Shown: one piece after another, positions 1 to 5,166 of the stretch | Layout: each line of letters begins with the position of its first letter | How positions within the stretch are numbered: position 1 is the stretch's first letter | Translations under genes and position numbers: made by a program | NCBI GenBank assembly: GCA_900313155.1 | Contig: OMQE01000151.1 | Location: forward strand, 1 to 5,166 | Direction: 5' to 3' | DNA length: 5,166 nucleotides | From: an uncultured Rhodospirillaceae bacterium | GTDB taxonomy: Bacteria > Pseudomonadota > Alphaproteobacteria > RF32 > CAG-239 | Notes under the pieces: model-generated | Told to the model about the DNA's origin: nothing | Database searches by the model: none | What the model saw: only the letters and a program-made list of their open reading frames with translations

Positions 1-394
1 ACTGGTTGGACCGCTCAAATTATTTTATTCGCAGTTTGAAGAATTGGAGTCTTTCACCAAATTCGGCACCCAGTTAGATAAGGAAACTATGGATCGCATT
101 AAGCGCGGACAAGCCATTCGTCTGGTTTTGGAACAACGCCAATTTCATACCATGCCGGCAGCTGATCAAATTGCTGTTTTTACAGCCACCAATGCCGGTT
201 TGTTTGATGGTCTTGATGCCGAAAAAAATAAAATTGCGCAACAAAAAGTATTAGACGTTTTCCATACCCAATTTAAAGATGTTACCAAAAATATTGAAAA
301 ACGCCAAAAAGTATCTGCCGAAAAAAATGCCGAAATGCTGATTGCTTTTGAAAATATTTTATTGCATGAAGGAATAACCTCTAATGTCGCTTGA
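1..394 (+). CDS. atpA: ATP synthase F1 subunit alpha, C-terminal fragment (5' end outside window)
   Basis: The reading frame is open from base 2 to the TGA at 392-394, giving about 130 residues. They match the C-terminal helical domain of F1 alpha: a GPLKLFYSQFEELESF stretch followed by TKFGTQLDKET corresponds to the family pattern LAQYRELxAFAQFGSDLD. A helix with QRQFHTMPAADQIAVF (family: QPQYxPMxVEEQV) and a long terminal helix follow. The nucleotide-binding domain lies upstream and is not visible. Alpha alternates with beta in the catalytic hexamer on the cytoplasmic face of the membrane. The stop overlaps the start of the gamma gene by 11 bp, so the two are probably translationally coupled. 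A TTG at 44 is an internal leucine, not a start. The family is certain; whether it is the standard or the alternate (N-ATPase) type is inferred from gene order and the gamma gene. Confidence 0.93.
   Translation, partial: LVGPLKLFYSQFEELESFTKFGTQLDKETMDRIKRGQAIRLVLEQRQFHTMPAADQIAVFTATNAGLFDGLDAEKNKIAQQKVLDVFHTQFKDVTKNIEKRQKVSAEKNAEMLIAFENILLHEGITSNVA
368..373 (+). promoter_or_regulatory. Ribosome binding site of the gamma gene
   Basis: GAAGGA lies inside the 3' end of the alpha gene, 10 nt before the ATG at 384. It supports that start and coupled alpha-gamma translation. Confidence 0.6.
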
Positions 395-1262
395 AGCCCT
401 GCAACGCAAAATAAAAACCACCGACGAATTGCGTGAAATTGTCAGCACCATGAAAACGCTGTCATCGGCCAGTATTTTGCAATATGAGCAAGCGAATATA
501 TCTTTGCGAAGCTACCGCCGAAACCTGCGTGATGCCTTTCATGCCCTGATTCGTCAAAAAGGTCTGCCGCCCATTTCTAAACCTCGTGGAGCGGAAAAAC
601 ATTTGCAAATCGTCATCGGCTCCGATAACGGTATGGTCGGTAAATTTAATCGTGAAATTTTTCAAGCCGTTCATAAAGATTTGAAAAAACAAAATCTGAT
701 GATAAAAGAAACACTTTTTATCACGGTCGGCAAACGAATGACCATGCTCGCTAACCAGCAAAAACTAACTTTAAGCGCTCAATATGCGGTTGCGAACTCA
801 GTTAAAGCCGTCAGCATTTTGGCAGAAAGTCTGATTTTGGAATTAGATAAACTTATAGCCGCGCAAAAAATTACCCATGTTGATATTTGGTTCCATAAAC
901 GCAGTAAAGGCAGCAGTGTCAAAGTTGAGAAAAGACAAATAATCCCTTTTGATGACGCAACGCTCCGACAGCTGCAAAATAAACCTTGGGAAACCAACAA
1001 TCTGCCAATGTTACCTCAAAACACACAACGGTTGTTTTCCTCTTTAATACGCGAAAGCCTGATTATGAGCTTAAGCGGTGCTATTAACTACTCGCTGGCT
1101 GCCGAACATTTTACCCGCATGACGAACATGCAAAATGCCGAAAAAAATATTGATGAAAATTTGGCTGAGCTTAACCAAGAATATCAACAGCAACGCCAAG
1201 AACAAATCACCGATGAGCTGATAGATATCATCTCCGGTGCCGAAGCCATGAAGAAAAAATAA
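384..1262 (+). CDS. atpG: ATP synthase F1 subunit gamma, divergent, probably N-ATPase (alternate F1F0) type
   Basis: A 292-residue protein of normal gamma length. Gamma is the central rotor shaft linking the alpha/beta hexamer to the membrane c-ring. The N-terminal coiled-coil helix (residues 1-50) reads LEALQRKI...LREIVSTMKTLSSASILQYEQA. Standard gamma instead has ITxAMxMVAAAKLRRAQ here. GSDNGMVGKFN at 79-89 is the counterpart of the family's SDRGLCGGLN. The C-terminal helix carries the conserved pattern AAEHFTRMTNMQNAEKNIDE (239-258) and ends RQEQITDELIDIISGAEAM. The ATG at 384 has a ribosome binding site and overlaps the alpha stop. No beta or epsilon gene follows; the strand is empty after the TAA and the next gene points the other way. 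In N-ATPase operons (atpDCQRBEFAG) gamma is the last gene, which fits. Gamma identity is firm; the N-type call is an inference. Confidence 0.9.
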   Translation: MSLEALQRKIKTTDELREIVSTMKTLSSASILQYEQANISLRSYRRNLRDAFHALIRQKGLPPISKPRGAEKHLQIVIGSDNGMVGKFNREIFQAVHKDLKKQNLMIKETLFITVGKRMTMLANQQKLTLSAQYAVANSVKAVSILAESLILELDKLIAAQKITHVDIWFHKRSKGSSVKVEKRQIIPFDDATLRQLQNKPWETNNLPMLPQNTQRLFSSLIRESLIMSLSGAINYSLAAEHFTRMTNMQNAEKNIDENLAELNQEYQQQRQEQITDELIDIISGAEAMKKK

Positions 1263-1334
1263 AAAACTCGGATAATGAGTCAGATGCGACGTACTTTTTG
1301 AACGACGTGTACAAATAAATAACAAAACATCAAC
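1263..1334 (+). repeat. Palindromic repeat unit 1, 3' arm lost
   Basis: The unit begins directly after the atpG stop codon. Its first 29 bp (1263-1291, core ACTCGGATAATGAGTC) are identical to 1426-1454 in unit 3. ACGACGTGTAC at 1302-1312 recurs exactly in unit 2, as does the loop-like AAATA after it. The sequence beyond this does not provide the GTACACG arm or the complement of the TACTTTTTGA segment. The unit therefore looks truncated or decayed. Boundaries are accurate to a base or two. Confidence 0.75.
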
Positions 1335-1423
1335 GTAAAACTCGGATAGCGTGTGTGATTGCGAAGTGTAATTTTCGACGACGTGTACACAAATAGTACA
1401 CGAGGAAAAATACATTACGCAAA
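1335..1423 (+). repeat. Palindromic repeat unit 2, with a 64-nt hairpin
   Basis: The unit opens with GTAAAACTCGGATA (1335-1348), shared exactly with unit 3. It contains a hairpin over 1359-1422. The apical stem CGTGTAC/GTACACG (1382-1388 with 1396-1402) closes a 7-nt loop. The middle stem TGTAATTTTC/GAAAAATACA (1367-1376 with 1405-1414) has one A-A mismatch. The outer part GCGAAG/TTACGC (1361-1366 with 1415-1420) has one mismatch and one G-T pair. The outermost arm (1335-1358) has no adjacent partner, because the next unit starts at 1424. Confidence 0.75.
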
Positions 1424-1530
1424 GTAAAACTCGGATAATGAGTCAGATGCGACGGAAGATTTCGACGACGTGTAGATAGAGCTACACGAGAAGAAATCTT
1501 CCTAGCAGATGACCATTAGACGAGTTTTAC
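1424..1530 (+). repeat. Palindromic repeat unit 3, complete 107-nt interrupted hairpin
   Basis: The whole unit is an imperfect palindrome with about 39 base pairs. From base to tip: GTAAAACTCG/CGAGTTTTAC (1424-1433 with 1521-1530); TAATG/CATTA (1436-1440 with 1514-1518); a bulged A at 1441; GTCA/TGAC (1442-1445 with 1510-1513); TGC/GCA (1448-1450 with 1505-1507); GGAAGATTTC/GAAATCTTCC (1454-1463 with 1493-1502); CGTGTAG/CTACACG (1469-1475 with 1482-1488); loop ATAGAG. It shares 29 identical bases with unit 1 and the ACGACGTGTA core with both others. I do not recognise it as a named family. A palindromic intergenic (REP/MITE-like) element or a structured RNA are the likely explanations. Confidence 0.85.
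1424..1530. terminator. Possible bidirectional transcription terminator
   Basis: This long hairpin sits between two converging genes. Because it is palindromic, either strand ends its stem with CGAGTTTTAC, a short T run at the stem base. It could stop transcription from both atpG and the kinase operon. It lacks the compact GC-rich stem and long T tract of a classical intrinsic terminator, so this role is inferred from position. Confidence 0.35.
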
Positions 1531-1569
1531 CAACTGAAACGGTAGCGGCGCAAAACCCTACTCATTCTC

Positions 1570-2919
1570 CTATAAGGGCAAGCTGATGAGAACTCTCAAA
1601 CCTCCCAAATCGCTGTCAGAAAGCTGAATAGAGCCACCATGCGAAACAATCACATCTTTGGCAATAGCCAAACCCAGACCTACACCGCCGGTCTCTTTGT
1701 TGCGCGAGCCCTCTACCCGATAAAACGCTTTAAACACATCTTCACGCTTATCTGCCGGAATTCCCGGACCATCATCTTCCACAGTCAGCTCCAAACGTTT
1801 TTCATCGCTTTCTAATTTAACTGCAATTGTTTTACCATAATGAAAGGCATTTTCAATAATATTAGTCACGGCACGACGCAACGCTTGCTCACGCCCCTGT
1901 ACCGCACTCACATCATAGTTAGTCGAATAGCGAATCATGGCGTTGGAACTACGTCGATATTTATTGATGATAGAACTAACCACTTCGTTCATATCCACAA
2001 AACTGGTCCTTTCACCACCTTCACCGCTTACAAACGCCAAATAGCCGTCGAGCATTTTTTCCATTTCGTTAATATCTTGCAAAAATTCCTCATTATCTTT
2101 GCTTTCAGGCAACATTGCTACTTGCAATTTCATACGCGTCAACGGCGTGCGTAAATCGTGCGAAACACCGGCTAACATCTGTGTCCGTTCTGAAATTTGG
2201 CGCAGAATACGCTCTTTCATTTTTGTAAAAGCCAAACCGGCGCGACGCACTTCAATAGAGCCATAAGGCTTAAATTTGGTATTGATACCTTTACCGAAAT
2301 CCTCTGCCGCCTCTGCTAATTGAGCAATGGAACGAACCTGCACACGCAAAAACATCACCGCCACCATAAACAAGAGCAACGATGTTCCAATCATCCACAA
2401 TACAAAACCAAAAATAGATGATGTAAAAATATTTTTGCGCAAAGTCTTAAATTCATATAGCCCTTGGTCGGTATCAACCAAAATACTCAACATATCATGA
2501 TGGTCAAAAATTTCCGTATTTGCCTCAGGAAACTGATGTTGTAAAGATTCGACCAAAAAATGCGTTGCAAACGAATTTCTTTTTTTGTTTTCACGCCAAA
2601 CAGAATGCTTGTTTTCGTTGTCATAATAAGACACATCTAAATCATACAAATCTTTTGCCATTTTCTGCACTGTGGCAAAATCAGCGGTTTCATCATGCAT
2701 TTGTATCACAAACGCCATATTTGATACCAAATTTTCCGAAAGTTTATTTCCAACCCGACGCCAACTGCCGTCAAAATAGGCATAAATTGAGACAACTTGC
2801 ACCACAATTAACGGCACAAAAATAAGCAACATTGTTCTGAAAAACAACGACCGCGGCAAAAACTTATGCTTAAAGGCCGCCATAGCTCTTTCTACTTTTT
2901 GCGGAAATCTGATATGCAT
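1570..2919 (-). CDS. envZ: Membrane sensor histidine kinase, EnvZ/OmpR type
   Basis: A 449-residue inner-membrane sensor kinase that would autophosphorylate and pass phosphate to the regulator encoded just upstream. Order of domains: cytoplasmic N terminus; first membrane segment about 26-48; a periplasmic sensor region about 49-165 with no motif I recognise; second membrane segment about 168-191; HAMP linker about 192-245; dimerisation domain with H-box LAGVSHDLRTPLTRMK and phospho-accepting His254; ATPase domain with N-box NIIENAFHYG (353-362), G1 box DDGPGIP (382-388), F-box FKAFYR and G2 box GGVGLGLAIA (411-420). All catalytic boxes are intact. The N-terminal stretch around the first membrane segment resembles alphaproteobacterial EnvZ proteins. 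The ATG at 2919 follows AGGAGG by 5 nt. HAMP usually has a proline after Val-Arg; here it is serine (VRSI, Ser197). The class is certain; the stimulus is unknown and the symbol is by resemblance. Confidence 0.92.
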   Translation of the reverse strand: MHIRFPQKVERAMAAFKHKFLPRSLFFRTMLLIFVPLIVVQVVSIYAYFDGSWRRVGNKLSENLVSNMAFVIQMHDETADFATVQKMAKDLYDLDVSYYDNENKHSVWRENKKRNSFATHFLVESLQHQFPEANTEIFDHHDMLSILVDTDQGLYEFKTLRKNIFTSSIFGFVLWMIGTSLLLFMVAVMFLRVQVRSIAQLAEAAEDFGKGINTKFKPYGSIEVRRAGLAFTKMKERILRQISERTQMLAGVSHDLRTPLTRMKLQVAMLPESKDNEEFLQDINEMEKMLDGYLAFVSGEGGERTSFVDMNEVVSSIINKYRRSSNAMIRYSTNYDVSAVQGREQALRRAVTNIIENAFHYGKTIAVKLESDEKRLELTVEDDGPGIPADKREDVFKAFYRVEGSRNKETGGVGLGLAIAKDVIVSHGGSIQLSDSDLGGLRVLISLPL

Positions 2920-2924
2920 TTTTT

Positions 2925-2930
2925 CCTCCT
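2925..2930 (-). promoter_or_regulatory. Ribosome binding site of the histidine kinase gene
   Basis: A perfect AGGAGG, 5 nt before the ATG at 2919. It overlaps the TAG stop codon of the regulator gene (2929-2931), which fixes the kinase start and suggests coupled translation. Confidence 0.85.
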
Positions 2931-3618
2931 ATTCCGTTAACAACATATACCCCTTACCGCGCACGGTTTGCAAATAGCGCGGATTTTTTGAATCTTTTTC
3001 AATTTTTTTGCGCAATCTTGTCATTTGCACATCTATCGAGCGCGGGCTCTGCCCTGCTCCCAGCATTTCAGCCAATTTTTCTCTACTGAATATCTGCCCA
3101 TTTTTTTGCCCTAAAATACTCAAAATAGAGGTTTCAACCGGTGTCATATGCACCAAACCATCTGTTTTGTGCCGACACTCTTTCTTGTCTAAATCAAAAA
3201 TATAGTCCCCAAAAGATAAAACTTTCAATCCGGATTTATCATTTTTGGGCACTCTGCGCAAAATACTATTGATACGAAGCACCAACTCTTTTGGTTCGAA
3301 CGGCTTTGGCAAATAATCATCAGCACCGGCCTCCAAGCCCAAAATTCTATCCTCGGTTTCGCCCATTGCGGTTAAAACAATTGCCGGCACATCATTTTCC
3401 AAACGTAGCTTTTGCAAAAATTCAATACCGGTTTCGTTAGGCATCATCACATCAACAATCAACAAATCAAACAGATATTGCTGCAAAAACAAGCGCGCAC
3501 TTTCGGCATCTTGCGCCACACTTACGGCAAAACCGTTTTCTTGCAAATAGCGTTGCAACAAACTGCGTAAGCGTCGGTCATCGTCAACCACCAAAATATG
3601 TGCACAATCTGCGACCAT
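2929..3618 (-). CDS. ompR: OmpR-family response regulator (receiver plus winged-helix DNA-binding domain)
   Basis: A 229-residue cytoplasmic transcription regulator, the usual length for the family. Receiver domain about 7-122: acidic residues in ILVVDDD (Asp12, Asp13), phospho-accepting Asp56 in DLLIVDVMMP, Thr83 in VLTAMGE and Lys105 in LPKPF are all present. The OmpR/PhoB winged helix spans about 131-229, with FSREKLAE, the recognition-helix region SPRSIDVQMTRLRKKIE and the C-terminal hairpin TVRGKGYML. The ATG at 3618 follows a GAGGTGG site. The gene lies 17 bp after pgsA and 9 bp before the kinase gene, its evident partner. The sequence looks like alphaproteobacterial OmpR. Its targets cannot be told from the window, so the symbol is a family-level call. 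Confidence 0.92.
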   Translation of the reverse strand: MVADCAHILVVDDDRRLRSLLQRYLQENGFAVSVAQDAESARLFLQQYLFDLLIVDVMMPNETGIEFLQKLRLENDVPAIVLTAMGETEDRILGLEAGADDYLPKPFEPKELVLRINSILRRVPKNDKSGLKVLSFGDYIFDLDKKECRHKTDGLVHMTPVETSILSILGQKNGQIFSREKLAEMLGAGQSPRSIDVQMTRLRKKIEKDSKNPRYLQTVRGKGYMLLTE

Positions 3619-3625
3619 TTTCGGT

Positions 3626-3632
3626 CCACCTC
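3626..3632 (-). promoter_or_regulatory. Ribosome binding site of the response regulator gene
   Basis: GAGGTGG lies 7 nt before the ATG at 3618, in the 17-bp gap after the pgsA stop codon. Confidence 0.75.
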
Positions 3633-3635
3633 ACA

Positions 3636-4364
3636 TTAAGCCTTTTTGGCTTTATTCTTTGTATCAGCCGTTTTTTTGGTAGATGACTTTTTAACGCCAA
3701 CCTTTTTGGTAGATGTTTTTTTTGCCGCAACTGTTTTTTTCTCGGCTCTAACTTTTGTTTCTTTCAGGGCCACAGTTTCCACCACTACTGTTTGCTTTTG
3801 CAATTTTTTAGCTTCTTCGGCGCGCACATATTCCAAACTACGCTGATAATATTGATAACCGGTAATAAATGTCAATACAGCCGCTACCCATAGCAACATT
3901 TCGCCGCAATAGCTCCATCCAATCCACAAATCGCGGAACAACATCATTGCCAACGCCGTCATCTGGAAAGCGGTTTTCCACTTTGCCAATTTTGTCACCG
4001 GCAAACCGACATTAACTTCACGCAAAAACTCGCGTAAGCCGGAAACCAAAATTTCCCGACACAAAATAACAAACACCGGCAACACCGTTAACGACCAATT
4101 ATACATATCAGGCTTAGCCAAAATTACCACCAAAGCCGTTGCCACCAATAATTTATCTGCAATCGGGTCCAACAAACGTCCAAAAGCCGAAGTTTCGTTC
4201 CATGCCCGCGCCAAATAACCGTCAAAATAATCGGTAATAGAAGCAGCCACAAACAAAATTGCCGCAAACATAGCCCAAGCAAAAGTAGAAACATAAATAG
4301 AAATAAAAATCAACGGAATTACCGCAATTCGCGAAATCGTTAAAATATTCGGTATATTATACAC
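3636..4364 (-). CDS. pgsA: CDP-diacylglycerol--glycerol-3-phosphate 3-phosphatidyltransferase with a lysine-rich C-terminal extension
   Basis: Integral membrane enzyme that makes phosphatidylglycerophosphate from CDP-diacylglycerol and glycerol 3-phosphate, the committed step to phosphatidylglycerol and cardiolipin. Numbered from the GTG start (242 residues), the full CDP-alcohol phosphotransferase motif D-x2-DG-x2-AR-x8-G-x3-D-x3-D is present: Asp45, Asp48, Gly49, Ala52, Arg53, Gly62, Asp66, Asp70. The N terminus YNIPNILTISRI is typical of PgsA, and several hydrophobic segments lie between about 14 and 170. I prefer the GTG at 4364: GGGAG sits 8 nt upstream, whereas a TTG five codons earlier (4379) overlaps that same site. 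The catalytic part ends near residue 180, where most PgsA proteins stop. About 60 further residues follow, with 19 lysines in the last 57 and short KKTSTKK-like repeats. The enzyme call is firm; the tail's role is unknown. Confidence 0.93.
   Translation of the reverse strand: MYNIPNILTISRIAVIPLIFISIYVSTFAWAMFAAILFVAASITDYFDGYLARAWNETSAFGRLLDPIADKLLVATALVVILAKPDMYNWSLTVLPVFVILCREILVSGLREFLREVNVGLPVTKLAKWKTAFQMTALAMMLFRDLWIGWSYCGEMLLWVAAVLTFITGYQYYQRSLEYVRAEEAKKLQKQTVVVETVALKETKVRAEKKTVAAKKTSTKKVGVKKSSTKKTADTKNKAKKA
3673..3715 (-). repeat. Short in-frame direct repeat inside the pgsA tail
   Basis: TTTTTGGTAGATG (plus strand) occurs at 3673-3685 and again at 3703-3715, exactly 30 bp apart. This is ten codons. 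It encodes the similar peptides KKTSTKK and KKSSTKK, so the lysine-rich tail appears to have grown at least partly by local duplication. Confidence 0.65.
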
Positions 4365-4372
4365 GACACATA

Positions 4373-4377
4373 CTCCC
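4373..4377 (-). promoter_or_regulatory. Ribosome binding site that decides the pgsA start
   Basis: GGGAG lies 8 nt before the GTG at 4364. It lies partly within and just after the alternative TTG at 4379-4377, so it can only serve the GTG. An ATG at 4371-4369 is out of frame. Confidence 0.6.
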
Positions 4378-4421
4378 AAAACAAAAATAACGTCATTTTC
4401 ATTTCAGTATAAGCAATTTTT

Positions 4422-5166
4422 TTAATTATGGAAGTAATTATATATTTTTTCCGCTATTTTTTTACTAATACCGGAAACTTTCATTAAATCTTGTACCGAC
4501 GCCGCTTTAACCTGCTCAACCGAACCGAAAAAATTCAATAAATCACGCTTTCGTCCGGCACCAATTCCTTCAATATCATCAATTTGCGACTTATAAATTG
4601 ACTTTGCACGTTTTTTACGATGCGTCCCAATGGCAAAGCGGTGCGCTTCATCACGAATATTTTGCATATAAAAAGCAATCGGAGATTGAAACGGCAAGGC
4701 AAAGCTCTCTCGGCCTTCAATATGATAAAATTCCTTGCCGGCATTGCGCTCCGGTCCTTTAGAAATAGCAATAATTGTTATTCCGCTCAAATCATAATCT
4801 TTAAGCGCCTCATGCACCGCATGCAGTTGCCCCAAACCACCGTCGAGCAAAATAACATCCGGTCTGTTTTCATCACTCATTCGTTCAAATCGCCGCACCA
4901 AAACTTCTTTCATCATGGCAAAATCGTCATGAGTGTTTTCGGTGTATTTGATATTAAACGTCCGATACGCTTTTTTATCAAAACCGTTCGGCGTAGCCAC
5001 AATCATAGCGCCAACTGCGAAACTTCCCTGATTATGCGAATTATCATAAACTTCGATTCGCTGCGGTATGCGGGGCAAATCAAACACCTTTTGCATTTCG
5101 TACAAATTTGCTTCTACCGTTGCCGTTTCTGCCAGTTTGCGTTCAATTGCCGCTTCGGCATTTTGC
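4422..5166 (-). CDS. uvrC: UvrABC excinuclease subunit C, C-terminal part (5' end outside window)
   Basis: The frame is open from the window edge to the TAA at 4422-4424, about 247 residues. UvrC makes both incisions around a DNA lesion during nucleotide excision repair. The visible part begins with the end of the central region (AIERKLAETATVEANLYEMQ). Next is the RNase H-like endonuclease domain responsible for the 5' cut. Its catalytic positions are recognisable: Asp in IEVYDNSH, Asp in THDDFAMM, Asp in ILLDGGLGQL and His in RDEAHRFAI. The C terminus holds the tandem helix-hairpin-helix DNA-binding region (IDDIEGIGAGRKRDLL and VSGISKKIAEKI). The GIY-YIG nuclease domain for the 3' cut is outside the window. 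A TTG at 5105 is an internal codon, since homology continues upstream of it. The gene precedes pgsA by 57 bp on the same strand, an order known from alphaproteobacteria. Confidence 0.95.
   Translation of the reverse strand, partial: QNAEAAIERKLAETATVEANLYEMQKVFDLPRIPQRIEVYDNSHNQGSFAVGAMIVATPNGFDKKAYRTFNIKYTENTHDDFAMMKEVLVRRFERMSDENRPDVILLDGGLGQLHAVHEALKDYDLSGITIIAISKGPERNAGKEFYHIEGRESFALPFQSPIAFYMQNIRDEAHRFAIGTHRKKRAKSIYKSQIDDIEGIGAGRKRDLLNFFGSVEQVKAASVQDLMKVSGISKKIAEKIYNYFHN

Larger units (their letters stand above)
1263..1569. other. Gene-free convergent intergenic region filled by palindromic repeats
   Basis: This 307-bp gap lies between the 3' ends of atpG and the histidine kinase gene. 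Positions 1263-1530 hold three degenerate repeat units, described separately. In 1531-1569 I see no recognisable element. Open frames across the gap are short and run into the opposite strand of atpG, so I do not call a gene here. Confidence 0.8.

Noticed and set aside
1071..1415. Minus-strand open frame of 114 codons covering the end of atpG and the repeats
   Set aside because: It lies mostly opposite the confidently assigned gamma gene and over repeat DNA, and its translation resembles no family I know. It is most likely a shadow frame.
1263..1530. CRISPR array
   Set aside because: The three repeats are degenerate, unevenly spaced (about 72-89 bp apart) and mostly internally palindromic. 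There are no uniform unique spacers and no cas genes.
1424..1530. Integron attC site
   Set aside because: It is a long imperfect palindrome, but the ends are GTAAAAC/GTTTTAC and lack the characteristic attC core-site arrangement. No integrase or cassette gene is nearby.
1424..1545. tRNA or other known small RNA gene
   Set aside because: No cloverleaf arms, GTTCRA T-loop or CCA-like end could be fitted; the pairing is one long hairpin.
1840..2154. Plus-strand open frame opposite the histidine kinase
   Set aside because: It runs antisense through the H-box and ATPase coding region of an intact gene, with no ribosome binding site or recognisable domain.
4406..4411. Minus-strand -10-like TATACT between uvrC and pgsA
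   Set aside because: No convincing -35 hexamer lies 16-18 bp upstream, and the surroundings are very AT-rich, so a chance match is likely. A separate pgsA promoter remains possible.

Overview
The window is a compact, fairly AT-rich bacterial chromosome segment. It most resembles an alphaproteobacterium: the OmpR/EnvZ-type pair has an alphaproteobacterial look, and uvrC followed by pgsA is an arrangement familiar from that class. The species cannot be named from the sequence.

Left part, plus strand (1-1262): the 3' end of an ATP synthase alpha gene overlaps a complete gamma gene. No beta gene follows gamma, and the gamma protein is divergent in its N-terminal helix. Both facts suggest the 'alternate' F1F0 or N-ATPase type, whose operon ends alpha-gamma, rather than the standard atpHAGDC operon.

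Middle (1263-1569): a gene-free gap lies between two converging transcription units. It is filled by three degenerate tandem units of a palindromic repeat. The third unit folds into one long interrupted hairpin of about 39 base pairs over 107 nt. The second folds into a related hairpin whose stem sequence differs but still pairs. This compensatory change is the most interesting signal in the window.

Right part, minus strand (1570-5166): reading right to left, uvrC (5' end cut by the window), pgsA, an OmpR-family response regulator and an EnvZ-like histidine kinase. The last three genes are separated by only 17 and 9 bp, each with a clear ribosome binding site, and probably share a transcript. 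The operon joins DNA repair (UvrC), anionic phospholipid synthesis (PgsA) and envelope signalling (OmpR/EnvZ). PgsA carries an unusual lysine-rich C-terminal tail.

The six protein calls are well supported apart from the exact subtype (N-ATPase) and the stimulus and targets of the two-component pair. I see no tRNA, rRNA, CRISPR array, transposase or phage gene.
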